The notes beneath the pieces were generated by a model that did no database searches, was not told the origin of the DNA, and saw only the letters and a list, made by a program, of their open reading frames with translations. This document shows positions 38,394 through 50,487 of a stretch of DNA of 64,000 nucleotides, in pieces (within the stretch, counting starts at the first letter, position 1; every line of letters begins with the position of its first letter). This stretch comes from Ignelater luminosus (lineage: Eukaryota; Arthropoda; Insecta; Coleoptera; Elateridae). The translations under genes were made by a program, and so were the position numbers. The stretch is taken from assembly GCA_011009095.1 (NCBI GenBank), contig VTPC01003830.1, positions 131,516-195,515 on the forward strand, in the 5' to 3' direction.

Positions 38394-39364
38394 TACAGGG
38401 TGATTCCGAAATAAAGGATATCCTTTTAATAGGTGATAAGTGAGGCTAAAAGAAGACAAAAAATGAAAACACGAAATGGCTCCGTGAAAGTTGAAAATTT
38501 TGACAATTTTCCTAAATATTAAAAACTGAAGCCGTCTCTGGTTAGAAAAAGAAAAGTGTTTCTTGTATTGTCGCCTTAAAAAGTGAAAGTTAAGGAGATT
38601 TACGGTGTTTTTAAACCCTTGTAGTGAAAGAACGAAAATTTACCAGACATGCCTATGATCTTGGAACTGATAGTGCAGCTGTAGTAGCACAATGAACAAT
38701 AAATGCCATCATAAGCTACCCCCTGGACATTTTACAACTTTCCCTTCTTAAATCTGAAGTATGTTTAACATGCAGGGTTGTTGAAATTCGTTAAAACAGT
38801 AAAAAAATAATAACAAAATTTATGTTACGAACAATTAGACTCCAGTCTCACAAGTAACATTTTAATCCCTTATTATTATTTAGTCACCTGAATAGGAAAC
38901 ATTTTGAATGAAACATGCGTATGGAAGATACTACTAACTATCGCCTATGTATTTAATTCAATTTAATAAATTCAACCAATTTTTATTTATGTAGCATAAT
39001 GCTTATTGAAGTTTTTGGTTCTTCGGAAGTTTACAGAAAAAAATCACTAACAGTAAAATTTTAATATTTTTCCGTTTGCAAATTAAAAAGTAAAAGTTAT
39101 AAATGTGCCCATTGATTATTTAAGGCATTGTAGAAACCAGAAAAACTGTTATACCAATGACAAGGACAGTCAGTCAACCGCTATCGATTTTTGCTTAAGT
39201 AAAAGTATGAGAGCAGGACCGGCTTGGCTTAGCGATTAAACTTCAATCGCGTTTTTCTCGAAAACTATGCAATTTTTACCTACCGTTTTTTATCGCAAAT
39301 GTATGTACTATCACACTGCTATCCACCTTTAAGAGGATACTCTTTATTTCGGAATCACCCTGTA
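38394..39364. mobile_element. TACAGGGTG-ended non-autonomous element, copy A
   Basis: The 971-base element begins TACAGGGTGATTCCGAAATA and ends in the reverse complement of the same sequence (TATTTCGGAATCACCCTGTA), with TA on both sides as target duplication. The inverted ends extend about 35 bases. It is the same family as copy B at 50488-51511 but in the opposite orientation; the internal sequence matches along its length (for example GAAGCCGTCTCTGGTTAGAA near one end). No open frame of useful size. TA targets suggest mobilisation by a Tc1/mariner-type enzyme, which is inference. Confidence 0.85.
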
Positions 39365-39639
39365 TATAAACTGTAAACGACTTTTGAAATTAAAAGAAAA
39401 GATCGTTTGAAGATTATAAACTGTTACCAACAAAGACAACAGGAACTTCTAATTTATTAATTCCTTCAAAATATTTAGTTAAAAGTATCTTAAAATGGTA
39501 AACTTTAAAATATCTAAAGTTATATAACAGAAGTGATTTTTGCTATTTTACTAAATATAATTCGATATCTTGGTTATATACTACATCAACACCCCCATAA
39601 CCAATATCCTTTCTATCCCCGTAATATTATGTGCATCTC

Positions 39640-40260
39640 TGGCAATCCAAGCATGAACTATGAAAGCACAGATTATATTACAAAAGGCGTTTCATCGTAT
39701 CGGTATCAGGGGGTGTCAAAAGCCATAGCTAAGCCCGTGCACGCACGGATTGACGTTAGAAATCGGATTAGGAGCTCACGCGACTTTGCGGGTGGCTGCT
39801 TCCGACTTCTGGAGGATAAACCCTTTTCGAGATACGTGAGGTAATTCCCTACCAAGCTTTCCAAATACTCGCTACATCTAAAACTGATCCGTAGTTATTG
39901 AAATGGAACTTAAAGCTTCTTCTTCGTTTTAAAACGAACCCGATTCATTAAAACGCTCCGCCAATTAACCAGGATTTGGTCCCGATCGGTTTCAGCCGCC
40001 TTTGTAATTGGAGCTTTTGCGGCTGAAATTCCACTGACAACGCGAGTCGGTTAAGTAAGCACTTTCACATTTTGAAACAAAGCAGTGAATTGAAGCTCTG
40101 GGATCGGGCAATGTAAAGCGGAGAGAGAATCGAGGATTTTAGGGGAGGATGAGGGACGAGAGCCGCGGATTGAGGTAAGCGAAGCGATGCTTTCCTTCGC
40201 CTTTTTACAACAAACCCGAAGGCAGCGCTGCATGAATAACAAAAGATTCTGTGGAGAACC
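39640..40260. promoter_or_regulatory. GC-richer island with a small perfect hairpin
   Basis: Sequence from 39660 to 39850 and again 40080-40210 is CpG-richer than its surroundings and lacks coding sense. TTTCAGCCGC (39990-39999) and GCGGCTGAAA (40019-40028) form a perfect 10-base hairpin stem with a 19-base loop. It lies in the large groucho intron, about 2 kb upstream of the GP exon. Regulatory role inferred. Confidence 0.3.
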
Positions 40261-40269
40261 AAAATCCGC

Positions 40270-42101
40270 TTTCGAGTTTTGTGTAAATTTTAATGGTAAA
40301 TGTAAGTACTTGAGAAATTTCAATTACCAGGGCACATTCTTATCATTAATTTCGTACAAATACAACTGAAATTTATTATTTAAGTGGAATATACATGTAT
40401 AGTAAATAAAGATGTTGGAGCAGAAATTCTAAACGAGAAGGAATTTTTAAAACTGTAACAAACACCGCAGAGAAAGGGTTAGAATCTTAAGGAAACTATT
40501 TTCAAGCAGATCTCGTCAAAACTCAATGTAACTTCCAATTCCTACGGGAAGCGATGTATCAAAGAAAAGCACTCGATTAAGATGACATCCGCGTACCAAA
40601 CAAAGATGTGCGGTTTATACGAGAAAATTCTTGTGCCAACGTTATCTTCGTCTTTATCTATTACATGTCTTTATATTTAAAGAAAAAGAAAGAAAAATCA
40701 TTCTTTTCCGTCTTCAGAATTCACAAACTCTCACGGTTGAGTTCCATGTTGTCATCGTCTACTACCGAGGGCATTTGCCAAGACCAGACGTTTACATAAT
40801 TGTATCATGTCCTGACGGGAGAATATCATTACTGACGTGATCGGAATAGAACCAACATATTCTCGTACAAATGCAATTCCCGATTCGCATCCTGAACAAG
40901 GGAATAAAGAAATACAAGAGGACATTTTGATGTTTGGAATCCTGTTTTAAATTTTAAGCACAAAAAAGGGAAAAATAACAAGAACTAATTTTTTATTTTT
41001 TATGGTACATTACAAGCACAGAAATTAATGTTTTTCTTCATATTACTTTGTATTTGTTAATTAAAGATTGCAGGATTATACTGAAATAGAACTACGTTAA
41101 ATTAAAAAAGTTAGCAGCTTTATCAGGTGAGCTTAAGACAGTTCCTACTTGTTTATTCGTTATGCTCTGGATTTCATCCCTTCTAATTGCAAACAGCCAA
41201 CAATCAATACTATGTAAAACAGTAAACGTAGTGGAACATTTAATAATTTAAAGACATATCCATCAACTAATCCAGACAAACAGTTCGGGCGGCATGTTGC
41301 AGGAATTCAAAGATCCAATGAAATATTAAAATAATCAATCACACTAACTATAATCAAATATGCTTATAGAACTGCAATAATAGTTAAGTGGCTTGTACTT
41401 ATCCGATAAGACAGAATACCGTCTCGAAGGCTGCTTCAAGATATTTATCCACTTCGAACCTTGTAGGTAAGATGAATTTGAATACCTTATGGAGCACCTC
41501 GTAAGTAACAGTAATGATGGAGGAAGACTTTCTGGTATTTAGTGTGTCTCATGGTGAGCATCTGTCGAGTTCCATGATCTGGTACACACTGAATAAGGTT
41601 AGATAAGTACCCTTAACCAGGATAGAAATTTTGATGGAAATTTATACAACATTTAGGGATATGGTTATGTGGTTATCGCCTGTTGCGTCATATCAAAAAC
41701 GTGACTTTTGAAACTTTTTCTCGCGATTGCGCTCTAAGTCTTAAAAGCAAATCTAATTTGTCTGAGCAACTAGATTAAGAAACACTTTTAGCTCTGGTAG
41801 TTTAGGAATGAAGATACAGATCATCATTTTGAACTGGGTGAGTAGAAGAATTATACGTGTGTCTGCAGCACTCAAGTGAGGAACCAAGCCATCCGTCTAT
41901 ATTTTGAGCATGGACGTTGACCAATAGCAAGATCAGAGGCCCTATTCGTGCATAATCGCATACTGAGTGCTCTTAGGTTTGCTCCGTTAGCGAGTCTTCC
42001 TTCCTCTGGGAAATTGATTAAGTTGTTTTACTTAGTCTCTTTTACTTTGTTCTTCCAAACCGTAAGATTTGTTGCTTTATGATACCAGTTTTGCCTTACT
42101 G
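40270..42101. other. AT-rich intron, no supported feature
   Basis: No gene, repeat end or transposase could be recognised. Confidence 0.4.
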
Positions 42102-42496
42102 CAGTGAAACCTGTCTCTCTTGAACACTCGTGGTTCTAGTTTGAACCATTCAACATACACAAGTGTTCAATACAGCAGCAGTCAGCGCTAACTGACCAGA
42201 AGGTGGTGTAATAATAATAATAAAATAACATTCATTGACGTGTTCCCAAAGTTTGCTTTTGTTCAATTCAAAGAACAGGTACAAAAGTAGGTATTCAACA
42301 CATAAGTATACCGTAAATAGTTAGATTTATTATAGGTTGGTGCTAAATTCCCATTTCAATATAGAAGGTACAGAGGTGTTCAGGTTAAGCAAGTTGCTTC
42401 TTATGTAAAGTAAAGTTAAACAAACGATTCCGACAAAAACCGTTCAACTTGATTAGGTGTTCGATATAAAGAGGTGTTGAACTTACAGATTCACTG
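42102..42496. repeat. pogo-like MITE
   Basis: The left end CAGTGAAACCTGTCTCTCTT, with GAACACTCG following, mirrors the right end, which reads inward CAGTGAATCTGTAAGTTCAA and then CACCTC. Both arms continue with further GTGTTC/GAACAC repeats. TA follows the right end. The CAGTGAAACC start resembles the family seen at 9307. No coding capacity. Confidence 0.6.
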
Positions 42497-42519
42497 TAGT
42501 TGTTTGGTATCATCGAGCG

Positions 42520-43250
42520 ATCATTTTTGATGCCTTCCTTTGCTTCTTTTGCTTATTCTTGGACTTCAGAGTACCACCTTCAACCTCCATCTTTCGTTTG
42601 TTCACCTAGCTACGTAACCCACCCTTTTACATTTTATGCTGCGTCCTGCGGTCGATTACATCTACTAGGTATACCCGTTCTTCTTAATTCTCACTCGATC
42701 TCGTAAACTTAGTCCCAACATTTCCCGTTTGTTGCTTGTGTAACTTTCAATCGGTGTACACTTTTAACTATGAGTGTTAGTAATTTCTAGCCCATATATC
42801 ATTATATGGTAGACGCATGCGTACAAAATTTTTTTAATTAATTGAAATTTCTGAATTTTTCAACACGACATAGTTCGCTGAAAGCTGCCCAATTCAGATC
42901 AATTCTTCTTGTTATTTCAGCTGTTTGGTTATTTTCTCCGAGTCTAACTGCTTGTCCGTTTGCTCTTGCCATGTATCATTTTTTGTCATTATTCCTTGTT
43001 CTTGCAAGCCTATACTTTGTGATGCTTGATCTAGCTCTTATTGCATGATCTGCTACACTTCGGAATCATTATTGATCAGAATAATATCATTAGCAAAACT
43101 GGGATCGGTTAGGTATGTACCATCTATATTTATACCTTTTCTTTTTCAATATAGTTCTTCGAATACATTTTCCAGGATAAGAATGAGAAGTTTGGAAGAT
43201 ATTAGATCATCGTATGCGTCGCTTTTATAATCCTAGTCTTCTCTGTTAGA
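42520..43250 (-). pseudogene. LINE fragment, reverse transcriptase to C-terminus
   Basis: Minus-strand translation shows LLILILENVFEELY, KGINIDGTYL (about 43110-43134), FANDIILIN (43074-43097), RRIDLNWAAFSEL (about 42872-42912) and, nearer the 3' end, KCKRVGYVAR and ERWRLKVVL. The order and motifs fit the finger-palm and downstream region of an insect LINE in which the active-site box is usually FADDIVLI; here the first catalytic aspartate of the pair is replaced by asparagine. Several stops and shifts are present. It abuts the MITE at 42102-42496. The clade differs from the LINE at 10715 (different tail motif). Confidence 0.75.
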
Positions 43251-43259
43251 ATTTGATCA

Positions 43260-46200
43260 GAAATTCGGACCAAACATCGGTAGCACCGGACTCCTTTTAA
43301 ACAGATGCAGAATTCTGTAAGATTATGCAGTTTCTCGATTACGGGCCTGGTGGGCATTAATCTTAAAGGTTAGTCGAAGAACGGATGATATTCTTGAGAC
43401 TATTCTAATAGTTGGTTTTTAGGCCTCGAGATCTTAGATTAAAGATCTAGGTTAGTTGTGGTGATGGAGCTTTATGGTAATCCAACTTCAGTTAGTTGAG
43501 CTGGCGACACACGACCATGACGGAAAATTAATAAAACATGAAGAAGAAGATAAAACGTGTCTATAAAGACAAAGTAATTTGATTTGAACTGATTTTGACT
43601 CTTGAAGACTTTTTTGCACAAGTTCTTCTGTGGTATTCCTTTGCTTCTTCATGCTGGCATTTTCCATTCCGTTATTGTATTTCAGTACGATGGAAAAAAT
43701 ATAATAAAAAGTACGGACACAGAAAATATTATCCCTTTCTTTCCTTGCCCGCCTTTTCGTCAAGGCTGACTTTTCTACATCAGGAAAGGTGTTAATTTCA
43801 GAATTTTGAACATAAACAGAGTCCTTCACTTCGAGCAATGGTTTACTTTACACTTTTTCATCACATGTTCAATGTTTTTCTGTACCGTATTACAAAAGTA
43901 CTAAATCCCTCTACAATGTTGAATTTGCAACCTTCTTCTCTATTGTAGAATAATTAACCTCAAAAAGGTGGCAAGCACATTCCATATTGCAAAAAAGGGA
44001 AGATACTATTTGAACATTACATTTATCCATGATTTAACTTGAGAAAGCAATTAATATTGGGACGATCCGGTATAGCATTTTAAACAAAGGTTATATTTTG
44101 AATCCAGAAGGTGTCCGAGCGAATACAAACTGAGCTAAATCATATTCAGAGCACGATAAACTTGAACATTCTTTTCGACGATCCCAATGGATATGTACAC
44201 GCATAAATCAAAATATATTTAAACGTCGAACGAAATCCCATTAGCATACAGTCGTTTCGACCCTTCTCATAGAATAAAGGACTTTTAATCTAAAAAGTTT
44301 GCTGTAGTTGGTGGTGCGTCGCTGGCGTTGAATGCTAATTAGATTATAATGCTCCCCCTTGTTGGAGCTTTTTGTAATAGCATTATCTGGCTTATCTTTT
44401 TGTCATTCTAATGCTGCAGTCCAATGAGGATTACAGGAGACTAGTTCTCAACTTCCATTTGCGCTGGTGACTTTAAATAAATTAGAAGATTTTAAAAAAT
44501 TACACCAAAGCACTTTTTCAATTTATTAATTGTTGTAAAATTCATTATCCCACCGGATCTTGATGTTAAAATGCGGTGTTGGAAGTTGAATGTAGTAGGA
44601 AAATAAAGACAGGCGCGTAGTGTAAAGTTTCAAGTTTTAATGATGAAATTAATAATAAAGGAATTTAGGATTAATAACGGCATCGCGTTTATATTTAATT
44701 GGCGATGTTATTCTGTTCCCCATCACATCCATTAATTATTTAGCCGTAATTAGAGAGGCATCTCGAGATTGTCGCCTGGTGCGGTAATCTGTTTCTCGCC
44801 GCCCCACGGGAGGGTTGAAGGACTCGCAAGCTGCAAATGTAGTGTAAACACAAGTTCAACTTTAAATTGAGCGGAATGGATCCGAGACACGTGACAAGAA
44901 GTTATATTTTTATCGGGGTGGAAAGGCGTCAGACCAGCGATTTCTTCTCGTTTCCTCTCTACGCTTCTTCCGGCCACTTTTCTGGTTTGCTGTGGCAGCC
45001 ATTATTTAAGATACGAGCTTGCAAATTGATTTCTTCCAACGCCGCGTTCTGAGAGGGTTACGCTCGGCCGGAGTTGATGGATTTCATTATAATTACGTTT
45101 TGGTCTTCTTCTAGAGCTATTGGTTTAATTAACCGAAAAGCTCTTTTTTTCAAAGCTTTGCTAATGATAACAATTTATGCTAGTTAACAACTTCTGTATA
45201 CCCTTCTATTTTTTCAAAAGAAAAAGTAGTAATAAAATTTAGAAATTAAATTATTTATCCTAAAATAGTAATAATAATAATAATAATAATATGCCTACAT
45301 TTATGAATATTAATATAAAAGATTAAATTAGGAACATATTTTCATATATCATCCTAAAAATAAATAATTAGCATACATAACAAACAGCTATTAATTTCAT
45401 TTCACAACTCAATATAAAACTAATAAAGAATGTAACGGTAAATCATCAATAAGTACTTTTATCGACACCCATAGAAGTTCCCCTCGTTTTCCAACTTTAC
45501 GATACGATAAATTTATGTATGTTGTAAAATATTAATATACTTTCCAACCCTCGGCGAAAGAAAATGCCTCGAAACGCCCTCTCCGACATTCTTTCTCACC
45601 TAATCAACATTCCAATCACCTTTAGACTTTATCGAACGAAGGCCTTGCTCTTCCCGAGAGGAAAATTAAGTGAAGTCGAGAAATTTCGTCCCCAGACGCA
45701 CAAGGGTCGACAGCAACGCCACGGTATTTTATGCGAGACTTGGTAAGATTATACGCTGGCAACATATGGAAGTATTACACTCTTCGGAAATTTGATAAAA
45801 ATATTGGAAGAAGCCGAAAACCGCAATTTCCCGAATTCGACATTACGACTTCTGGCTAAGCAATCTTCCTGGAATAAGTTAGCGCACGTGCAAAGTGAAA
45901 AAATATGTTTTTAGATTCCGAACACAAATAACATCCGCACATAGCGGACAACGATGAAGAATATTCTAGAAAACACATAAAGTAGATAAAGTTACTCCAC
46001 AAATATTTTTATACGCTTGCCCAATCTCCGAAGCAGGGTGGTTGAAACAATTTGGAATGTGCGCCCTGAATACGGAATCGAAGCTTATAGGGGATGAAAT
46101 GCATTGAGCAGTTCAATTCCTATGAGACATTTCCGCTGGAGAATGTGGTCACAATCTTCTAGAGAGGAAATGAAAATTTTATATTTTGAAACAGAAATCA

Positions 46201-47492
46201 GTAACTACCAAATTAACTGGATCAGTCGTTATTTATTACTTCCTACGATGCTAAATTACCGATAACAAAAGAATAACAAAAAATCGAGAGAACTCATTCA
46301 TTCAACTATTCGCAAAATGTTTCTTTCAACGACGCTCTGTTTTCGAGGTTAAGACAATCAATCTATGTCTGTAGAAAAGAAGAGAATAAGGAGAGGATAG
46401 CGGAAATCTGAGAGGGGGATCAAATACGGTTCTTTAAGCTCGTCTTATCCCGACAGGGGCTGCGAGATGTGCATGGAAAAGCTTCGAAACAGGAGATAGA
46501 GCTTTGTGACCCTCGTATTCAGACCTCAACGTTTTCCTTATCCGCGGGAATTGTAAAAAATCAATAATACGATTCCTCTATAAATTACGAGGTCCCTATC
46601 ATCCTTTATATATAAGAGCATGTAACATAAAAGAGTTCTTGGAGAAAAAACTACTTGCAATACGTTTTAAAGGTGTATCGGTAAACTAAGAAAGAACAGG
46701 TTTGCTATTACCGATAGGGTGTGAACTTACAAGCGTTATAGGGTGAACAGCTAATTATTGGTAAACACATGCTCATACATCCTCTGACTATTCAGAGTAT
46801 AACCGAACATCTCTACGCTATATTACACCAGAGATCATTACACGATCCCTATCATCCCGACACGTTACGCATTCCAATTTGGAACCAATTGAGGCTTACA
46901 GGTAGTAAAGGCTCGTTATGTTAATCAAAGGTTACACGTGGGGAAAGCACGAATATCAGCTAAGAGAAATCTACAGATCGTTAACGAAATCGGTAGTTTA
47001 CATATACGTATATTAGACTTTCTCCAAAACAGTATAGTTTTTCTGATTCCATTTGACTATTCAACAATCAGTTTAATAAATAGAGATTGAAAAACAAATT
47101 ATAAGATAAGAAAACATAAAATATTTGTTATACACAATAGAAGTCAAGTTAATAATGACACAAATAATTATTGTGGTTAAATCAGGCTTCTTCAAGAAAG
47201 ACAGTGATACTTAGTACTTATTCTTAATCTTCATTTTTGAGTAATTCAGTATTAATATACTACATATTTCTTTCTTCAAGCACTTGCAATATTTCTTTCA
47301 TCTGATTATTTTGTTATTCTTGCAATTAGTCAATCACTATATTGTCGTTGTTATTGCAACGCAGGGTTCTATGGAATAGTACTCATCATTGGCAATCTGT
47401 AGTATTTATACCATCAACAACAGTTCAATCTCTGTAATAAGTAAGGAATAATATAAAATTTTACCATCCACTAACCCTTAACTTTGTTGACC
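43260..47492. other. intron with a GC-richer island and a TAA microsatellite
   Basis: A GC-richer, non-coding island covers about 44740-45070; less marked ones lie at 45560-45740 and 46380-46530. A TAA/ATA microsatellite runs from 45269 to 45291. Open frames here (for example 43488-43838 minus, 116 codons) do not resemble any family I know. Confidence 0.4.
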
Positions 47493-47875
47493 CTACTCTT
47501 CCACAACTTTTAACAAAAAAATTGCATTATTGTAGCTCAAACTGCTGTGTTATTGAGTAAAACTCAACACTTCTGATCAGAGTCTATACGTCTTTTTAAA
47601 TGTTCGCGTTTTCACCAAGTTTTTAAGTACTAAATTTGATAGAAAATTTAATTCCTTGCTTCCTCTTACAAAGCTCACTAAGTAGTTAAGTTATGTGTTA
47701 GTTTACTGCTCTTCCACAGCTTGTAACGCAAACCTGCAATATTGTAGTTCAGACTGTCGTGCTGTTGAATAAAACTTAATACTCTTCTAATCCGCGTCCA
47801 CCATCTGCTTAAATGTTTACACCAAGTTGCTTCCTTTGATAAAGCTCACAGGGCAGTTAAGTTATGTACTATTTA
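47493..47875. repeat. diverged tandem duplication, two units
   Basis: Unit 1 (47493-47705) and unit 2 (47706-47875) share in order: CTCTTCCACA, ATTGTAG then TCA/CAGACTG, GTTGAATAAAACTTAATAC or its variant, AAATGTT, CACCAAGT, TTGCTTCC, AAAGCTCAC and AGTTAAGTTATGT. Unit 2 is shorter because of internal deletions. Divergence by eye is clearly above 10 percent, so it is old. No coding sense. Confidence 0.7.
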
Positions 47876-47879
47876 CTAG

Positions 47880-50487
47880 ACGATAGATTTCAAAAGTATC
47901 AATATTAGGAATGTTAATCCCAGTGACAGAGGTAGACCACGATATTAAAATAATTTTCGTGAAGAAGACGAAACAAAATATGAACATCTGAGATAGGAAA
48001 ACAAAATCTGTACAGTACTATGGAGAATACACCTAAGCCCTAAACAAAATTCATACAGAAGGAAGAGATATTGATAGATCTTAGACGGAAGCTACAAAAT
48101 GCTAAAAGGAAACTATAAAGTCAGAACAAAATCTGCACAATTCGGGTAAATGAGAAGACAGAAATCTTAAATCAAACTTGTATTTTGGGGAAGAACAAGA
48201 GCAAATTAAAAACAATAATTCCATGGCAGAATAGGAAAAGTCTACAAGAAACAGAATCACAAAGTTCGAATAGGTCTAGAAGAAGATCTGGTTCAGATGG
48301 ACGCAAAAGTAGAAGAGAAGACAATAAGCAGAGGTCGAGAATGTAGAAAAATCAAATGACTTCGGAAACTTCAAGTTTAGGTGGTTTCAGAATTTAAGAA
48401 ATAGTAAGAAAAAGCCGTAATGTTTTCTATGCAATGCCTAAACAGCTTAAAGAATTTGGTGGAAATGCACTATTGTAGGGACTAAATCTAATTTCTCTTC
48501 AACCGTATGGAGACTGATAGGTAGTTGGGGAGGGGGGATACGCGCTGCTCGAACTGCTGAAGTGATGATGGTTGTAGTTGTAGTAATAGAAACATTGAAG
48601 ATAATTGCTGGAGGTGCTGTTGAGAGCAAATGTTGTTGATTTCTTGCTGCTGAAAGTGCTCGATAAAGTATTTATATTTTATTTCATTACAATTTGGAAC
48701 GCCTTAGGCACTATCTAATTCCTTCTTCTTTTGCTATTGTAAAAACCTAAGTATCTGCGTTTGAAAGGTTCTGGCTTATTCGGCGTAAATATTGCTATCT
48801 GCGGTTGTAAGACCCAATGATGCGTAATAACGCAGTATTAGTTTGGTTGAGACATACATTAACTGCAGATGATGAATATTTTGTTTTGGAACTCATAAAT
48901 GATGTTAGCGTTGGGGCAGCTGATGATATCATGATCGAAATGAGAATGATGACTTGAGATTATAATTTGTAAGTGGATACTGTAGATCTTGAAGATGGCA
49001 GTATTGGTGTTGCTTCTTGAATGAATGATGAATGATGTTAATTAACTTTGAAGGTGGCAGTAAAATGGTTCTTTGCCGACTTCCAACTCCGCATACCATG
49101 CTGCCAAGTGGAGCGTGGTGTCTGGCGGCTGAGTCATTCCTTAATCGTTGTAGTTGGAGGGGTAGCCAGTCCCGTGCGATCCTCAACCACAGAGAGCCAA
49201 CCGGAAGAGTGGTGGCTAGTCTGCAACCAAGGGTTCCAAACCTCGACAGAATGGCAGACCGATACGAAGCAGAGATCGGAAGGAGTAGAGAGACGACAAT
49301 GAGGTTCCTCACCCAACCGGACAACGCGAGATGCTGCACTATAATCACTAGTGACTAGTTCACATTTATTTCATGTCCTGGTAGACGCTAAGAAACGGAG
49401 CTTGCTCGATAGTAAAGTGACGATATCTCTTCTAAAAAAAAAGCAGAGTAGTAATTTACAAATTTCGCTATTGGTGTGTATCTGTGTGTTAATGTTTCTG
49501 GACAACATTACTACGAATGCTTCTGTTAGTGAAGAAACTCGTCGACGTGTCTATGGGTTTTATACCAAAGCTACGGTACAAATACAAAAGCCACGGCAGT
49601 TAAGAATTCCAGGATCTTTCTTTTATAGAAGATCAGCGTTTTTATTTCCATTAACTCTACAGTATCTACATATATTGTTGCTTCTTGTAAGATGCCGAGA
49701 CTTCAAACAATATCTTTAGATTAACGTAAGAGATATTCTGAGATTACAGTTACCTTGATTTCAAACAAAAAAATAACGAGGGGCAAATGAACACGAAATA
49801 AGATTTCCAAAAGTGTCTTCAGTGTGGACTTCACAATGGTTGGTTTCGAAAGTCGATATAATCGTCTCTACACAAGAACAGGAAATCATCGTGAGCTTTG
49901 CCATAATACTTATTAATGACAGGGTCTATAATGCCAAATTAAATTTTTGCGAAGGAACTGCATAAAACTGATATGCATTGTTTCATCAGTCACTATTTCG
50001 TTCAATTGATATGATCTTCAGCAAACTCAGAACTAGTTATATGAAATTCAGTCTAATGTTAATCTCGATAATTCTCTACGCAAGATAAATGATACAATAG
50101 CTACCCTATTACTCACTGAAAATAACTGCCGGTCAGTGATAATTGCATTTTACTATCGTTTGTCTAGAAATGTAGTCAATTTCTACTCTGTTCTAAGTGT
50201 ATCACACTATATGTCGGTCGCCAAAAGAGAATTTTCAAGTACAATGAAATGCGGTCTTGGTTTTGATTTGATTGTCATGCTAGATTTCGCTGAAATTTCG
50301 TATCTTTGTAATCATTTATTTCCATAATAACTGTGCTAGTTGATCGCGTCTCACATGGCAACTTAAATTATTTTATCAAATGTTGCGTGAATAAGGGAAT
50401 TATACATAATGTAATTAAGTAAGAATGAAGGGGAATTAAATGGATACTTTAAAAATGCCCTACAGTCTATAATTGTTTGCACCATTA
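47880..50487. other. intron with an unclassified GC-rich repeat-like segment
   Basis: From 49050 to 49330 the sequence becomes GC-rich and has open frames in several phases on both strands, none recognisable. GGTTCCAAACC at about 49228 resembles a tRNA-type B box, but the upstream A-box candidate is too close. Minus-strand frames between 48450 and 49020 are glutamine- and serine-rich (for example FQQQEINNICSQQHLQQ) and may be simple-sequence effects. I cannot classify it. Confidence 0.3.

Noticed and set aside
43488-43838. 116-codon open frame on the minus strand
   Set aside because: Lysine- and serine-rich with no known pattern; it lies in decayed sequence next to a LINE fragment.
49206-49240. 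Possible tRNA or tRNA-derived SINE head
   Set aside because: A B-box-like string is present, but the A-box candidate is too close and no cloverleaf can be drawn.
49351-49719. 122-codon open frame on the plus strand
   Set aside because: No family resemblance, no splice or promoter context, and such lengths occur by chance in this much intron.
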